In this document: in pieces, positions 54,100-64,000 of the stretch
Layout: the number at the start of each line of letters is the position of its first letter
Numbering within the stretch: position 1 is the first letter of the stretch
Source of the DNA: Acanthococcus lagerstroemiae
Taxonomy: Eukaryota > Arthropoda > Insecta > Hemiptera > Eriococcidae
Assembly (NCBI GenBank): GCA_031841125.1
Contig: CM063108.1
Location: 54,334,122-54,398,121 of the forward strand
Length of the DNA: 64,000 nt
Reading direction: 5' to 3'
Notes under the pieces: model-generated
Database searches by the model: none
What the model was told of the DNA's origin: nothing
What the model saw: the letters and a program-made list of their open reading frames with translations, nothing else
Made by a program: the position numbers and the translations under genes

Positions 54100-54722
54100 T
54101 TGAACAATTTGTCGTCCTTGGGTCGATGATGATGGGGCGTATGGTGGTGCACGCACGCCAAATCGGCCCCGGGATTTACCCCGATTGGGCCTGCTTCAGG
54201 ATAGGGGGAAACGCTTAGAGGTAGGCAATCCTTCTAAATCCCCATTTCTCCTTTCGCGGCGGCAAATCTACGGCGTCTTATTCTGCTTCACTGTCGAGTT
54301 GCACCGGATCTTTCTCTTCTTCTGTCGTTGGCAGCAACGACATTGTCGGTGTTTATGGGATAGCGAGTGACGGCACTGGGTGCTGTGACCGTTGCCTTTA
54401 GCTTTGCAACTCGTATGTCCATCTTGCGGCTCAATGTCATCTTGAAAAAAACCGCTACTTGATTCCATCCCGCTTTACTCTCCAGCATTATCGGGACGGG
54501 GCTCTCGGGTGTAGCGGCTTAACGCCCGCATTTGGAAAGGCGGCCACCGCTTTTTCCGAATGCCGGACGCTCGAACAGCGTGTGCCAGGCATCATCATCT
54601 TGCCCTCCTCCAGCGCAGTAAGAGCACCACGGGCTCTCGGCAATGCCCATCCGATGCAGGTACTCGTTGAAAACATCACCACCGCTCATCACCTACGTAA
54701 GATAAAGGTCATCTGGCTATGA
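54100..54722 (-). mobile_element. R1-like LINE, 3' end, 5'-truncated
   Basis: On the minus strand a single frame reads VMSGGDVFNEYLHRMGIAES, CSYCAGGGQDDDAWHTLFE, then TPESPVPIMLESKAGWNQVA. This is the C-terminal zinc-knuckle region of R1-clade ORF2 (LT.VL.GHG.F..YL.R..., C..C.......H.LF.CP, and TP..L...ML.....W). The last cysteine of the knuckle is replaced by Arg (FERP) and a TAA lies 17 residues later. About 370 bp of 3' untranslated sequence follow, ending CGGGGCCGATTTGGCGTGCG and a CCCCATCATCATC end without poly(A). The last ~60 bp resemble the SINE 3' ends (see copies A-C). Only the 3' ~620 bp of the element remain. Confidence 0.75.
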
Positions 54723-57700
54723 TTCCATCTTTGGGTTATACTCGTATTTGACATTAAAATTTTAAGGCCCAATATTACACTCGCGTTTTCGAAACGAATA
54801 CTGCACATTTTTTTAGTGGCCAATTTTCTAGACGGAGTGAACCGCATTTCGAGGGCTGAATCAGGCACAAGCCCTCCGTCATCGCCACCTGTGCCCAAAG
54901 GGAGCCTCTCAAACCTATCACGGATACGTCTCCGAATAAAAGTTCTGAACTGGGTCAAAACTTCAAAGTAAATCCAGTTGATTTGAAGTAAATCAATAGC
55001 GATCTATCCCTAGATTTCGAACATCAAGACTGATTTCTGTAGATATCCAGTCAGTGTCAGACTGTTCCAGCAAACAGCCGATAGCAGTGCGCTCTAGCGG
55101 TGTCAGAATCGTCCATTTTTCAAGTTCATTTCAAAATATTAGATTTCATTTGTTCGTCCATGCAGCACGAGTAATTCAATAACGCTATATAGTACTTCCA
55201 TTATCCATTACACAACAAGAATCCCCCCCCCCCAAAAGAAAACAGCAACAACGAAAAAAGTGGTTTTCGAGCAAAGCCCAAACAATGTTAACCGATACAC
55301 GGTACATTCGTGACGTAATATAAATTACATTTCACTTTCTGTCTAATGCATTTTCCACTGCCGCACAATAAATTTTTTTCGCGTTCTCCCTTTCGCTCTT
55401 AACAAACAACTTTTTTTTTTAGAGAAGGTATATTTGAGTATACGGATTCATTTTTAAAGATGCTCGTTACACGGGAATGAATAACATATTGTATTGAAAA
55501 TTTTTATTCCGTAATAAGTAATTCAGTCGGGGACGTGATCGGAATAGGGCGGACGAGGTACGCAAAATTGGCGTACGTAGAGAGAAAAAAAAGTAGAAAA
55601 CACGGAAAGGACAGTCGACGGTCCTTAAAGAGAGTGAAGAAAATGTTTTGTCTTTTTATGACGAAGAAGGGACGTTTTATTATTCTCGAATTCGGGACAC
55701 GTAGACAGCTGGGTGTGGCTGAGTACCGGCCCGCGTGGCCGTACAGAAGTTGCCCTATTATTTTCATATTAACAGTTCTTTCCCCCCGCCAGCGTTTTTT
55801 ACGACATCGAAAACCCCGATGAGACATCATTTCCATAAAATTCCTAATAAATGTTTTCGGTACTAATGTTTGTCGATGACTTGTTCGCTTTTTTTTTTTT
55901 CGTCCTTTCCGCGGTCTTTTCGCCGTTTCGAGGCTGCGCGCACTTTCTGCACGTAATTTCTTACTTCCAGACGCTGGGTTCGCGATCGGGACCATCATCG
56001 CGCTTTCAAACTTCGAACAGGAAAGGAACAGTATAAACTTATTCTCAACAGACCCGTAATCGAATACACGGTTTGCGAAACAGGAAAACAGCCAGCGGTC
56101 TATTCGAGCCCATATTGGTACAGGGCACAATCATGTTCACGCGTAAATCGAATGCGGGCCTCGGGTCATAAAGTGTGATTAATGAGGAAGGAGAACAGTT
56201 TGCGTTTCGTTTTTGGCAACAACGTGTAGCCGAGAGAGGCTTCTAGAGTTAAGCTCCAAACGAGGTGAGGCGAGGGATTGAAGCTGAACCGAACTATTCG
56301 ATCTATACGAGGAAACGAGTAGAGAAAACTCTCACTTACCTGGTAGTCACTGGTGATAATTATCGACGACTAGCCGCAGCCGAACAGTTGAAGAGTGATC
56401 GGCTTCCTGTAAAAATAAAACATTTGAGTACTCTTGATTTCATGAAAATATCAGAAGATCAGATATAACTGACTAATAGACTGTAAACAATGTCATCGGC
56501 TGTACACTAGGTCTGTACAAAATTAGAGCTTCCGAGCAATCCTTGTGAGTCGAGAGATGGCAGAGTGACTCTCCAATCCAAATCAGTTTTAGGATCTTAT
56601 TTCTTCGTCATGCACTGCGAGCGCCAAGGGCAGATTAGCTATATAGGTTACCGGAAATTCAAAAGGTTTAGGTCAGCGTATAAGGGAGTTTTGGGCCGAC
56701 GGATTAGCTGAAGGGTGTGAGGAAGTAGAGCGAACATGGTAGAGGGATCGTTAAAATGAAAATGTGGGCCTATGCAGGGGCATTTTTTCAGCCGTAGCTT
56801 TTTAAATCCAGAAACATGTACGCTCCTGGTGAGAGCTAAGGTATGAAGCGAATCTAATAATAGGAAGGCTTAAGACTTTCTCACTAATGTGAATCGACTA
56901 GCTAAAGACAACACAAGTTCCTGTAAATCAAACCCAGGTTAAGTGGCTTTCTTGAGGGAAATCATCAAAAAAGTACTCAAAATTTATATAAATTAGTGTG
57001 AATTGAACGATGTGATAGCTTGATCCATTTTCATAATGTAGAATAAAATGAAGTTCACCTCCCTTAATAAGCTTGTTACCAAGTTCATTTCTGTCAACAT
57101 GATGCCAAACATTCATTTTTCCCGGGGAAGAGTAAAATCAGTATTATCCTCGAGCGAAGTGGATATGCCAGCAATATTACAAGTAAAATGATATATGAAC
57201 TGACTTGAAATCTGGATTGTGAGAAAATGATTAGCCGTAGCCTAAGCATGAAGTTATCATACATGAAACTGATGTGTGATTACTATCGCCACCTATTGCA
57301 GTTGAATTCATTTTGCTCAATCAACTTTTTCAATACGCTCATATTGTACGCAAGTCATCTTCAAGAAATTAGAATAATACGCAGAAAGCTCTAATGGGAC
57401 ACGAATTAAATTAAAGACATGACTCATTCCAGGGATATATCCCTTTCTGCCTTTCAACTTATGTATTCATCCATTTAATCGCGAATTTGAGACCACCAAA
57501 TATGTTGCGGAATTTTAAAAACAAATTTCAGAAAAATTTCATAGCTAAATAGAATACTTCAGCTCACCATGAACTCTATCTTCATCAAGACATTAAAATC
57601 TAAGCACCCGATACGTGAATTAGATTTGGAGCTGAGTGGTTTATACTTGAAAATCTACATTACAAATGGGAGCCACTAAGCTGGGGTCTACTCTACCCCG

Positions 57701-57879
57701 GGCTAGTGGCGTAGCCAGAAATCTATTTCAAAGGTGATTTCGAAGACAAAGACAGCTAAAAGCTTCTTGCTCGCTTAATTCATCGATTTTATTTACCAGT
57801 TTTTGCATAAACTTGATCATTTCGCGGGGGAAGGTCCCAAAACTTCTCCTTTAGCCTATTTCAAAAATAACACACACAC
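54723..57879. other. Unique-looking stretch, no firm gene
   Basis: 55300-56480 keeps CG dinucleotides and has a minus-strand frame of 208 codons (55504-56130) of low-complexity, basic, non-family sequence overlapped by frames on the other strand; I do not believe it. A C run at 55224-55233. Nothing else recognised. Confidence 0.4.
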
Positions 57880-58683
57880 ACACAATTCAAAGTATAAAAA
57901 ATTACCACATCAATACTGAAACTCACCAGCTCAAAAAATGATCAAAAAATCACAAAAATGCAGATAAACATAACCAAGGAATACCAGACATTGTTCAGTA
58001 TACTAAATAAGATAAAAACACGACGCAAAAATACCAGAATCAACATAAATAAAATTGAAGGGGGGAATGTAATAACATAATATACACAACAATAAAACTT
58101 TGATTCAACACTAAAAAATTGCAAGGAATGTCAAAAACTACAAATTTAAGACAGAGAATAACAAAAGCAACGACCAGAGCCAAAAAGACCAAATCAAGAC
58201 CACCAAAGATACAAAAATTACTAAATTAAGACAACACAGAAACCGAATTAAAACGAAAGTAAAACCAAAACAAAACAAAGCAACACCAGTCAAGAGGTAA
58301 CGATCTTAAGAAGCAAAAGGAACTATGTAGCTCCTAGAAAACAGTTACGAGTACTACAGAGATATTTTTCATATCAAGTATTAAAACTAAGATTTATTTA
58401 AGGAACCTTTAAAAACATTTCAGATAACGTTTCATTTCTTCTACAGTTGTCTCCTCCCCCCCCTCCAGAAAGTACAGATCGTTGTTACTGCGAACCACTA
58501 CCAAATAAAGAGCAAAAAAGACAGAAATAAGGCCTGGAAAGACCGAAAATCACCAAAATCGACTAAATCACAATTAGATATATCGTAACAAGATCAACAG
58601 AGACTAAGACCCGCTAATACAGTAAGTACTAAGTTAGTATATACGCAAGTACATAGTATGAAACAACAGAAACCTCAAAATCA
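57880..58683. repeat. A-rich phased array, AAATCAAGACC type
   Basis: Words like AAAAAGACC, AAATCAAGACC, ACCAAAGATAC, AAAAATTACT, AAATTAAGAC follow each other at 9-12 bp around 58180-58300, and again around 58497-58660 (AAATAAAGAGC, AAAATCACC, AAAATCGACT). A gap at about 58320-58480 is not repetitive. A-tracts repeating near the helical pitch predict curved DNA. Read by eye. Confidence 0.5.
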
Positions 58684-59365
58684 AAACAAGTAACGCTTTA
58701 AGGTAAACTGTTTTGTTTTTTTGTTTTTCTGAAATTTTAACATTTCCATGCCTTTACTTTGGCACACAACGGAAATGAACTGAACTGTGACTGAATTGAG
58801 AAGAAAGAAGAAGAACTGACTGACTGACTGACTCAAAACTCTTCATTCACCTGCGAGTACCACACTCTTAGTATCAGCCTGTATTCTTTTGCGAGCATCA
58901 CGTTCCTTGTACCAGCCTTTGAGCACTACGTTCTGCTAGTGCATCATCTTGCAGACGAGTCTGCAACCACGGGGGAGCATTTTCATGTCTTTTCTTCGCG
59001 AACCTCGGTCCGTAGAGAACCGCATGGTGACTATCTCAAGGCGTCGCTCCAGCCACTGATGCGATACTCGAAAGGGTAGTTCCCGGGGCCGGGGGTGCGG
59101 TGTCTCAGGGGCCACTTTGACATGCGTACATCGTCATAGATTCCACCACATCACTCATGATACTATAATTTCATACTACTGAGTATACTTGAGCGAAAAC
59201 CTGTTATTATATAAAACCAGTCAATCCAGTCAGTCAGTCAGTGAGCAGTCAGTTATTATTATTATTAACGTGGCGCGTGAAAGTGAAGTTTTTCCGGTTT
59301 GTGTGCCAAAGTAAAGACATAAAAATGTCAAAAATCTCAAAAAGCGTTACTTTGGAGCGTGACGA
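58684..59365. mobile_element. Foldback element, arms ~150 bp, holding a SINE copy
   Basis: Left arm 58684-58835 and right arm 59222-59365 are inverted: AAGTAACGCTTT versus AAAGCGTTACTTT, CATGCCTTTACTTTGGCACA versus TGTGCCAAAGTAAAGACATA, and GACTGACTGACTGACTC versus GTCAGTCAGTCAGTGAG. Between them lies SINE copy C. No transposase. Further diverged copies of the GCCAAAG.AAAGACATGAAA word lie at 59935 and 60023, and in inverse near 58975. Confidence 0.75.
58999..59153 (+). mobile_element. SINE-like retroposon, copy C, internally deleted
   Basis: Aligns with copy A from CGAACCTCGGTCCGTAGAG through CGCATGGT, then after loss of about 65 bp from CCACTGATGCGATACTCGAA through GGGGGTGCGGTGTCTCAG and GGGGCCACTTTGACATGCGT to TTCCACCACATCA. 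The 3' half is the best preserved. No target duplication seen. Confidence 0.7.
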
Positions 59366-59934
59366 AAATCGCGTTACGGGTTGGCTGGCTGGCTAGGTTT
59401 GTTACGGTTTTTGACATTTCTTTTTATTCAAGCCATGGGTATACTTGAGCAAAAACTGTTACGCCCCCCCACCCCCCACACTCTCGAAGACCGTAACGCT
59501 CCCCTACCCCAACACGCTCACCCCGACACAAAGCCAGTCCATATGATTTGGCTCTTTTCCATAAAAATGTTTTTTGTTTTTCTTTCAGCCATGTCCTCAT
59601 TGATCCTGATCTTTGCTGCGTCCTGGCAGACTACAGTTTGCAGCCGTGTTATTGCGGCGCGACTACAGTCTTCAGCCGTGTTGTTAACAGAAATTTCCAT
59701 GGAAATTCTTGACACACAAACGGAAAATAAGAAAGTGTACGTTATAACGTGCAGAACCAGACTTTACAAGCTTAATACCGTTGACATCCTCATGTCGTCG
59801 GAATTCGAGGAGAGGAAAGACGTGAAAATGCTCCTGTGATTGTAGACGAGTCTACAAACTGATGCATTAGAGGTTTCATTTCTAAACGACTTTCAGAGGT
59901 ACAGGACAAGGAGAAAATTCGCGCAATTTTCTAC
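59366..59934. other. Open frame of unknown meaning
   Basis: A plus-strand frame of 152 codons (59381-59839) includes MSSLILIFAASWQTTV and SSAVLLTEISMEILDTQTEN. No family recognised; it starts inside the foldback arm and has no clear start context. I treat it as chance. Confidence 0.3.
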
Positions 59935-60050
59935 ATGCCAAAGCAAAGACATGAAAATGTTTTAGATAAAATTGAAAATTCTTCAGGTTATAAAGTTGTG
60001 ATAGGCCAATTTTGTTTTCTATATGCTAAAGCCAAGACATGAAAATGTCA
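59935..60050. repeat. Two copies of GCCAAAGCAAAGACATGAAA, 88 bp apart
   Basis: ATGCCAAAGCAAAGACATG at 59935 and ATGCTAAAGCCAAGACATG at 60023, both followed by AAAATGT. The word also forms the arm of the foldback ending at 59365. Confidence 0.65.
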
Positions 60051-63009
60051 AAAAAATTTGAGGATCACTGAAATATGCGTTAAAATCAGGAAGCTAATAA
60101 GAAAATATGTGCTAAAACGGTTAAATATATAAAAATGACCAAAACATGCAAAAATATGATTTTCCAAGAAAAATATGCAAAAACAAATAGTTTTAGAACG
60201 TAAAAGTATCTTGAATATACTGTTCCTCACTTGACACAAACATGCGATTTCATTAAAATCCGCCCTCTATTCATAACTTTCATAACTGGTCGACACCCTA
60301 GAATAACATTCTTCACGTGTATACTAATATTCAGGGTGCTTTTTTGAATTTTAACCTCTCCCCTCCTCCCTTAGCCTTCTAGCGCCGCCGAGTTGCCAAA
60401 CTTAGTACGAAATTCGCAGACTTTCCGAATTTATTCTAACGGCAGCTAGCAAACAAATAAAATAGTCAATGACTTGGGGCGTTCACATGTCAATCGCTTT
60501 TTCTTCCAAACTTGATCGAGTTGCTCAATTTTTAGACGCGTGAATTGAATGCGAACGCAAACTCGAAGTGCAAAAAAAAAAAACGGATGTAAATCTTTCA
60601 TTCTCTTTTCCATTACTCTATTTTCGCGTGCAGATCGATATAGCCATTTTTCCTAATTCCGTATTCTATTGATAGCTAATTAATTCAAGTCAGCGGCACT
60701 TTGTCTTAGCCAGTAAGCCTCGCCGAACTCTGCATTTGTGTGTAGCCAAGCTGTGGCGGAGAGGGAGGGGGAGGTGGAATGAAGCGTTTAATGAAATTCC
60801 GTATTCAAATTCCACCTTTGCAGTGATTTCACCTAACCGAAGTTTCGAGTTGAACTGGCGCGGAAACAATAAAATATTATTCTGCTGTCGAATGCAAATA
60901 AATAGGCGGGGGCAACGCGCGAAGGAAAAACATCTGCGGCGAAGAGAAAAAAATTTCGCAAATACGCAATAACAGAAGCAGATATTTCAAAAACGGGTAA
61001 TTCGGATGAGAAAATCGTTTGAAATGTAAAATAAGCCGCAAATGAGAAGAAAAAAATAAAAAATAAACGTAATGCTAACGAAGGCGCTGACTTCGCCGTC
61101 TAATAGGTAATTTCTTCGGAGTGGAACGGGAAATTTGAATTTTCGAGAACGACGTTAACTTATTAAAATTTATATATATCGGCGGCTTCGAGATTATTCT
61201 CGAGTGTTCGCATCGGGCAAACGTTTGATATTAATCAGGCCAGTTAAAATACAGTGTCGGCGAGAGCAGTTTAAAACGATAATGACTTTTATGTTCTCGC
61301 CGAGCTCTCGAGTCCTCGAGTCGTGAATTTTGATAAGAGTCTCAACACGAGAGAACCGTTTTCCATTCATGTGGATAAACAGTAAAGTTAAGGAAAGTCA
61401 CGCCAACCTTGAGGATCTAATAAGAACCTCGAAACAAACGATGGGATGCTGTTTATTGCTTTATTGCTTTCGAAACCTGAACATGTAGTGTATAAGCAAA
61501 TGAGGGAAGTTAGAGAGGAAACGAAAGAACTAATGGGATTTCGTGGATTACCATTAAGTGTACGTAGACTGACGTACAAAAAGTCTTTGGCCTCAGATTC
61601 CGGTAGTATTTTTTGATTCAGTGAAAATTTGCCCTATGAGAATTCGCCTAAGATAATTTTCCTTCCAAAAATTCGTCCAAGAAACCCCAAACGAATGTAA
61701 GCCTGTTACCCAGAAGACACTATGAGGAGTTGGCTTAAATGGTTTCTAAAAAAAATGTATACATGTGTGTACTTAACAAATGGATCAGCGGAAATGATTT
61801 TAACACTAAAAACCCCCACTGAGGCTCAAGGACTACTTCCAAAAGGGACAAAAAACTCTTTACAGCGATTAACGACTCTAACTGCTCAGCTATCTCAAGT
61901 ATCCATCCAACTTTAACTTACTGCCCTGCGAAGATGTAAATAAGACAAGGTGTCTTGGATTACTTTGTTGTGAAGGACTCGTCGCCGAACTACACTGATG
62001 TGAGAAAACAAAGTGATCTATCCTCCGACCATTCACGGGTAGCCATGACTGCTCAGTGATCTTAAGACAGACAATTCCAGTTCCATTAACCATGAGGTCA
62101 ACCAACTGAACATATAATACTGCACTCTTCACGGATACGTTAGTCCACATTTTCGCTGCTGACGAATTTTCACCTCTGGCAAATTTTCGTCTCCGGCGAG
62201 TTTTCTTAGGAAAATTTTCTCAGGCAAGCTTTCCTGTCACCTGCTTTTTGGGAGTTGATTCTCTCCCTTCCCAAATAATATATTTAATTCAGACATTTCG
62301 AGCACTGTGACATGAAAAATATCTGCGAACATCGAGGAAGAGTTTTGCATGAAAATGGTTCCTGACATTATTTTCTTCTATGAATCCTGTGTGAGAAGTG
62401 GGTGCAGAATAATTGTTCTGAGCACTAGCCTCTGAAACATTTTTAAAAGGTCTCTTTTCTAATTTTTGCTCTCAACCCAAGTCCTAGAATTCGCCCTTTT
62501 GAGCACTACCTCAGAGACGCGGGAAAGCTGTTAGGGCTGTGTTAGCCCTCTTCTCTTCTTACCGAAAACCCGTGGTGCCAGCACAGATTCTGAAAGTTAG
62601 AGCTTACCCATTCACTCGTACTGGGAGGAATTTTTTGTGGAAATTACCGTACAAATCGATTATAACGATAATTATGATGCTTATAACGATGGGATTTTAA
62701 AGTCTGATGGCTTGAGTTAATGTGAAAGATATAATATAGGTTTGAGTGACATATTATTGGTTTCAATGCTGGAAAACTGAGTTTCTCTCAACACCATTGT
62801 AACTGATTTCTACTGTACTAGAATTCTGATAAGTCTTTGACATTCAGCGATTCCTCGCATCCTTCAACTTAAAAGATCCAATATCATTTCCCTAATTAAT
62901 TGAGTATTGTGTTACCGCGCGCATTTTTTAACGCTCTGCGTTTAATATGGGATAACCGTTTTTTTCAAAATTAAGTAATCAATGAAGCGAAAAGTGCTGA
63001 AAATCACGC
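60051..63009. other. Unique-looking stretch, no firm gene
   Basis: 60400-61380 keeps CG dinucleotides and TAATTA words (60676). 61600-62250 has a few ATTCGCC/AATTTTC words that look weakly repetitive. No exon or transposon recognised. Confidence 0.4.
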
Positions 63010-63130
63010 GATTTCTGTGTGGATGAAAGTTTAAATACAGTTAGTGTAAAATCTCAAATAGATGTAGTTGTTCGTTTCTGGAATGACACAGGTCAGGAAG
63101 TAGAAACCAAATATTTGTGCTCGTTAGTTC
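63010..63130 (+). pseudogene. hAT transposase fragment (VDES...VVVRF block)
   Basis: The frame around 63010-63120 reads DFCVDESLNTVSVKSQIDV then VVRFWNDTG and KYLCSL. This matches the block (.VDESTD.S...QL.VVVRF.....VV..FL.L) at the catalytic core of many hAT and related DUF4371-type transposases, where the first acidic catalytic residue lies in VDE. The frame has no ATG (GTG at 63019), and the neighbouring conserved parts are absent on both sides. The RTE copy begins 80-90 bp downstream. Probably a scrap of a hAT element hit by the LINE. Confidence 0.55.
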
Positions 63131-63200
63131 CTAGCAACTTTGAACGAATAATTTCGTTAATAATGGTAAACCAGAGACTGAGTTCGATCAGTCAGATATG

Positions 63201-64000
63201 AATTATAAGAAAAATTAGAGAAGCGTCAAAGAAGGCGTATGTCGATGCTGCAAATCATAAAAAAGCTAACATCCTTTCGAGTAAAATAGAAGACCTAATA
63301 ACAAAAAGGCAAAAACCAAAAATAAAAACCAAGAAATCTGAAGAAGAGAAAATAGAATTAAATATACTCTGCAAATTTATTAAACAGAAACTAAGAGCAC
63401 AAAGAAAGGATAAGGAAGATGAATTGATAAAATCTGCTTCGGAAACAACTAATAGCATTAAAAAAATTAAAAAAGAGCCAAGTCTTGGTAAAACATGGAC
63501 AATATACTTGGAAGATAAACGAGGAATAGAACAGTATGATAGAAAAATGATAAATAGTGTGGCTACAGACTTCTACATAGATGAAGAACCAGATCAAGAT
63601 AAATATGATCAAGAAGAATTTTGTGATCAAGAGCCACCCTTCACCCAACGAGAAGTTGAAAATGTGATAAAAACCCTAAAAAATAACAAAACACCTGGTA
63701 ATGACAGATTAAAAAATGAACATATAAAAAATGGAGGTAAGTTGATTATCCAAATATTAAATAAATTTTCAATGGTATCTTACAAATTCAAAAATTCCTA
63801 AAATCACGGAAAGAATCTGAAATAATACCTATGAAAGGCAACAAACACAAAATTCAGAATTATCGACCAATTAGCTTGAGTACTCGTAATAGGTACTTCG
63901 GAAAAAATATTTTCAAAATTGTTAGCAAAAATAGAATATCAGGATCGAATTTCAGCAACTGAAGGAACAAGCTGGATTCAGAAAGGTTACTCTACAATTG
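63201..64000 (+). pseudogene. RTE-clade LINE, linker and early RT, cut by window edge
   Basis: Reads KAYVDAANHKKANILSSKIE, a lysine-rich linker (KKSEEEKIELNILCKF, KLRAQRKDKEDELIKSA), then PSLGKTWTIYLEDKRGIEQY, INSVATDFYIDEEPDQD, FTQREVENVIKTLKNNKTPG (RT domain 1, with NDRLKNEHIKNGG) and in other frames FRIIDQLA (domain 2, RPIS lost), ISATEGTSWIQKGYSTI (2a). The order and motifs match the RTE copy at 22.3 kb and supply the region deleted there. A stop precedes it at 63200 and frameshifts follow 63800. The element continues beyond the window. Confidence 0.8.

Noticed and set aside
55504..56130. Minus-strand open frame of 208 codons
   Set aside because: Longest non-TE frame after the LINE frames, but basic, low-complexity, no family motif, no start or splice context, and overlapped by frames on the other strand.
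59381..59839. Plus-strand frame of 152 codons
   Set aside because: Begins next to a foldback arm, no recognisable domain, no promoter or splice signal.
5803..60050. CRISPR-like or phage/bacterial systems
   Set aside because: The repeats have no regular short-repeat/spacer structure, and all recognised proteins are eukaryotic transposon proteins.

Overview
This looks like a stretch of animal nuclear DNA, most probably from an insect and perhaps a hemipteran. It is AT-rich, has no operons or dense coding, and is full of decayed transposable elements of arthropod type: RTE, Jockey-like and R1-like LINEs, mariner, hAT and MULE relics, and several kinds of foldback elements. The hemipteran guess rests only on the flavour of the MULE, CGGBP1-like hAT and RTE fragments and is weak. 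I see no complete host gene, no tRNA or rRNA gene and no CRISPR array. The only coding block that could belong to a host gene is a three-finger C2H2 zinc-finger stretch near 3.7-4.0 kb, and it lacks a start codon and is flanked by half fingers.

Layout. 0-6 kb: unique sequence with a foldback element (1459-1684), a broken hAT/CGGBP1-like zinc finger (2335-2600) and the C2H2 block. 6.3-13.9 kb: long degenerate arrays built on a 10-11 bp repeat (AAGACTCTTT-like, in opposite orientations either side of about 8-9 kb), with a 5'-truncated RTE LINE inside the second array. 14.8-15.7 kb: an internally deleted mariner with inverted ends and TA flanks. 18.7-20.0 kb: a LINE reverse transcriptase split by a 768 bp solo LTR with a 4 bp target duplication. 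20.1-22 kb: a foldback element carrying a 306 bp SINE-like insertion, a MULE transposase fragment and a 166 bp MITE with an 8 bp target duplication. 22.3-25.1 kb: the best preserved RTE element (endonuclease and reverse transcriptase, several breaks). 25-32 kb: mostly unique sequence with a long hairpin, another RTE relic and one copy of a 360 bp dispersed repeat. 32.3-37.2 kb: GTCGA-type phased repeats interrupted by a head-to-head inverted satellite and a Jockey-like LINE. 38-47 kb: small MITE, second copy of the 360 bp repeat, two minisatellites. 47.4-48.6 kb: two LINE fragments on opposite strands. 51.8-59.4 kb: a SINE copy with a 13 bp target duplication, a hAT MITE, an R1-like LINE 3' end, an A-rich phased array and another foldback containing a SINE copy. 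63.0 kb to the end: a hAT fragment running directly into another RTE copy cut by the window edge.

The parts do not form a pathway. The story is one of repeated transposition and nesting. The most interesting observations are (1) three sequence-unrelated degenerate arrays that all seem to repeat at about 10-11 bp, near one turn of the helix, (2) a SINE-like family whose 3' end resembles the 3' end of the R1-like LINE in the same window, suggesting a LINE/SINE partnership, and (3) well dated nested insertions with exact target duplications. All alignments and periods were read by eye.
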